DNA of 64,000 nucleotides from Alphaproteobacteria bacterium (GTDB lineage Bacteria > Pseudomonadota > Alphaproteobacteria > Micropepsales > Micropepsaceae): the NCBI GenBank assembly GCA_947475445.1, contig CANJLC010000010.1:1-64000 (forward strand), written 5' to 3'. Of the stretch, positions 62,737 to 64,000 are shown piece by piece. The position numbers and the translations under genes were made by a program. Below the pieces are notes generated by a model that was given only the letters and a program-made list of their open reading frames with translations, did no database searches and was not told where the DNA came from. Position 1 is the first letter of the stretch, and the number at the start of each line of letters is the position of its first letter.

Positions 62737-63231
62737 TCAATCAGTCTGGGCGCGCCTGCCTGTGCGCCAACGGGCCAGGCTTTGCAGCGCCGCTTTGACG
62801 CTGTCGGGGCCATTATAAGTATTTGCCGGATCAGAAGAATTCAGGACCGCTGCCGGCTTCGGCGGAACATGGCGCGGGGCGGGCATGGTCAGCCGCCCCT
62901 GGACAAACTTCACCCGGCTCACGGCCGGGCGGCCCAGATAGGCATTGATGCGGTCGCACAGGGCCCGCGTCTCATGGCCCAGGAACAGGGCCGCCGCAGG
63001 TTCGGCCAAGAGGGTCAGGGCGCCGTCCTTGGCGGAAAAGCGTACCGGGCGGGCGATGCGGGCCACTTCCGCGCCGGCAATTTCCGGCCAGCGCAGCACC
63101 AGCGCCGGGTCGCTGAAGCCGGCCTTGGCGATGGCGGCCGCACCGGTCATGCCGGCGTCGCGGCCCACCGAGCCGACCCAATTGCGGCGGGGCGGGGGCT
63201 GCGCTTGTTTGTCATCGGGCGGCTGGGCCAT
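62737..63231 (-). CDS. DciA-like protein (DUF721), replicative helicase loader type
   Basis: The 164-residue protein has RRNWVGSVGRDAGMTGAAAI, then GFSDPALVLRWPEIAGAEVA and KDGALTLLAEPAAALFLG, the DUF721 (DciA) signature. DciA proteins load DnaB in bacteria lacking DnaC; the N-terminal KH-like domain is clear and the C-terminal basic tail is probably disordered. The start codon is nine bases from that of mutY on the opposite strand. Activity as a helicase loader is known for family members and inferred here. Confidence 0.87.
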   Translation of the reverse strand: MAQPPDDKQAQPPPRRNWVGSVGRDAGMTGAAAIAKAGFSDPALVLRWPEIAGAEVARIARPVRFSAKDGALTLLAEPAAALFLGHETRALCDRINAYLGRPAVSRVKFVQGRLTMPAPRHVPPKPAAVLNSSDPANTYNGPDSVKAALQSLARWRTGRRAQTD

Positions 63232-63240
63232 GGTCCGATC

Positions 63241-64000
63241 ATGCCAGTTTCTCGCATCTCCGCCAAACTGCTCGCCTGGTACGACGTGCACCGACGGGTG
63301 TTGCCCTGGCGAGCGCCAGCCGGAAAATGCGCCGATCCCTATCGCGTCTGGCTGTCGGAAATCATGCTGCAGCAAACCACGGTGCAGGCGGTTGGGGCCT
63401 ATTACCGCAAGTTCCTGACACGCTGGCCGGATGTTAAGGCGCTGGCGGCGGCAAAGGAGGACGAGGTGCTGGCCGCCTGGGCCGGCCTTGGCTATTACGC
63501 CCGCGCCCGCAACCTGCACGCCGCCGCAAGGATCGTCGCCAGCTCGGGCGGAAAATTTCCCGGCAACGCGGCGGGCCTGCGCGAACTTCCGGGCATTGGC
63601 AGCTACACCGCGGGCGCGATCTCGGCCATCGCCTATGACGAGCGCCAGGCGGCAATGGACGCAAACGCCGAACGCGTCATCGCGCGTCTCCATGCCGTGC
63701 GCACGCCCATGCCCAAGGCCAAGGTGGAATTGCATGGCCATGCCCAGGCGCTGGTGCCACAGCGGGCAGGGGATTTCGCGCAGGCGCTGATGGACCTGGG
63801 CTCGGCCATCTGCACGCCAAAGCGTCCGGCCTGTCCTGCCTGTCCGCTGAACAGCGATTGCCAGGCGCGCAAGCTTGGCATCCAGGAGCAATTGCCGGTG
63901 AAGGCGCCCAAGATGGTGCGTCCGCTGAAACGCGGCGCGGCGTTTGTTGTGCAGGACAAGAGCGGCGCGGTGTTGCTGGTCAAGCGCCCGGACAAGGGAC
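63241..64000 (+). CDS. mutY: A/G-specific adenine glycosylase MutY (runs off the right edge)
   Basis: MutY removes adenine opposite 8-oxoguanine. 253 codons are present. The visible parts are DPYRVWLSEIMLQQTTVQAV (catalytic Glu), the helix-hairpin-helix GLRELPGIGSYTAGAISAIA, MDANAERVIARL with the catalytic Asp, and the 4Fe-4S loop C-x6-C-x2-C-x5-C (CTPKRPACPACPLNSDC). The C-terminal NUDIX-like domain that checks the oxidised guanine begins (RGAAFVVQDKSGAVLLVKRP) and is cut by the window edge. No in-frame start lies upstream of the ATG. Confidence 0.96.
   Translation, partial: MPVSRISAKLLAWYDVHRRVLPWRAPAGKCADPYRVWLSEIMLQQTTVQAVGAYYRKFLTRWPDVKALAAAKEDEVLAAWAGLGYYARARNLHAAARIVASSGGKFPGNAAGLRELPGIGSYTAGAISAIAYDERQAAMDANAERVIARLHAVRTPMPKAKVELHGHAQALVPQRAGDFAQALMDLGSAICTPKRPACPACPLNSDCQARKLGIQEQLPVKAPKMVRPLKRGAAFVVQDKSGAVLLVKRPDKG

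Noticed and set aside
1-64000. CRISPR arrays, toxin-antitoxin pairs, phage or transposase genes
   Set aside because: I looked for regular repeats and for the typical protein motifs on both strands and found none.

Overview
The window looks like a contiguous piece of an alphaproteobacterial chromosome, with strong G/C preference at third codon positions. Alphaproteobacterial marks are the divK-pleD cell-cycle pair, families largely restricted to the class (DUF1489, DUF3572, the ATP12-type F1 assembly chaperone), an Fo operon carrying both b' and b subunits, and the mutY / dciA / thioredoxin-fold protein / smc block. The ribosomal and enzyme sequences suggest a non-photosynthetic lineage near Rhizomicrobium/Micropepsaceae, but that placement is inference only.

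Layout. 1-14408 is the ribosomal protein superoperon: the end of tuf, then rpsJ to rplO, secY and adk, followed by a near-consensus promoter and the alpha operon rpsM-rpsK-rpoA-rplQ, closed by an intrinsic terminator. 14433-19465 holds a DegP/HtrA protease, rarA, crcB, an RluC-type pseudouridine synthase and ATP12. 19499-25814 is the propionyl-CoA carboxylase locus (pccB, a degenerate DUF559 gene, an inverted FUSC permease, pccA) plus acylphosphatase. 25811-28538 has lipB with a small heme-copper-oxidase-like membrane protein, a stand-alone FliN-like gene, and siroheme/sulfate assimilation genes. A tRNA-Leu(GAG) lies at 28611. 28823-32382 has a tiny ORF, a BLUF blue-light receptor, DUF1489, panC and a DacA-SPOR carboxypeptidase. 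A phasin gene with a striking palindromic promoter follows, then clpS-clpA. 35926-40402 is a leftward cluster (HIT, FemAB-like, RidA, dinB, ROK kinase, DUF3572). divK-pleD, a secreted beta/gamma-crystallin, FrnE, xth and an A-type Fe-S carrier come next. dgt-SPOR-nagZ-scpA-scpB runs rightward to 49994, then RNase D, a secreted phosphodiesterase, aspS and a YkgJ-like protein. The Fo ATP synthase operon, smc, a DsbA-like protein, dciA and the start of mutY finish the window.

The genes form recognisable working groups: translation and export; chromosome segregation (smc, scpA, scpB, divK/pleD); cell-wall turnover (dacA, nagZ, SPOR protein); Fo plus ATP12 for ATP synthase; and propionyl-CoA/PHA metabolism (pccA, pccB, phasin). 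I found no prophage, insertion sequence, CRISPR array or defence island. The most unusual signals are in the spaces between genes: paired palindromes at the phasin promoter matching a PhaR-type N4/N3 pattern, twin-hairpin elements at three gene ends, two promoters whose -10 box sits so close to the start codon that leaderless mRNAs are predicted, and four convergent gene pairs whose stop codons overlap in one CTAR tetranucleotide.
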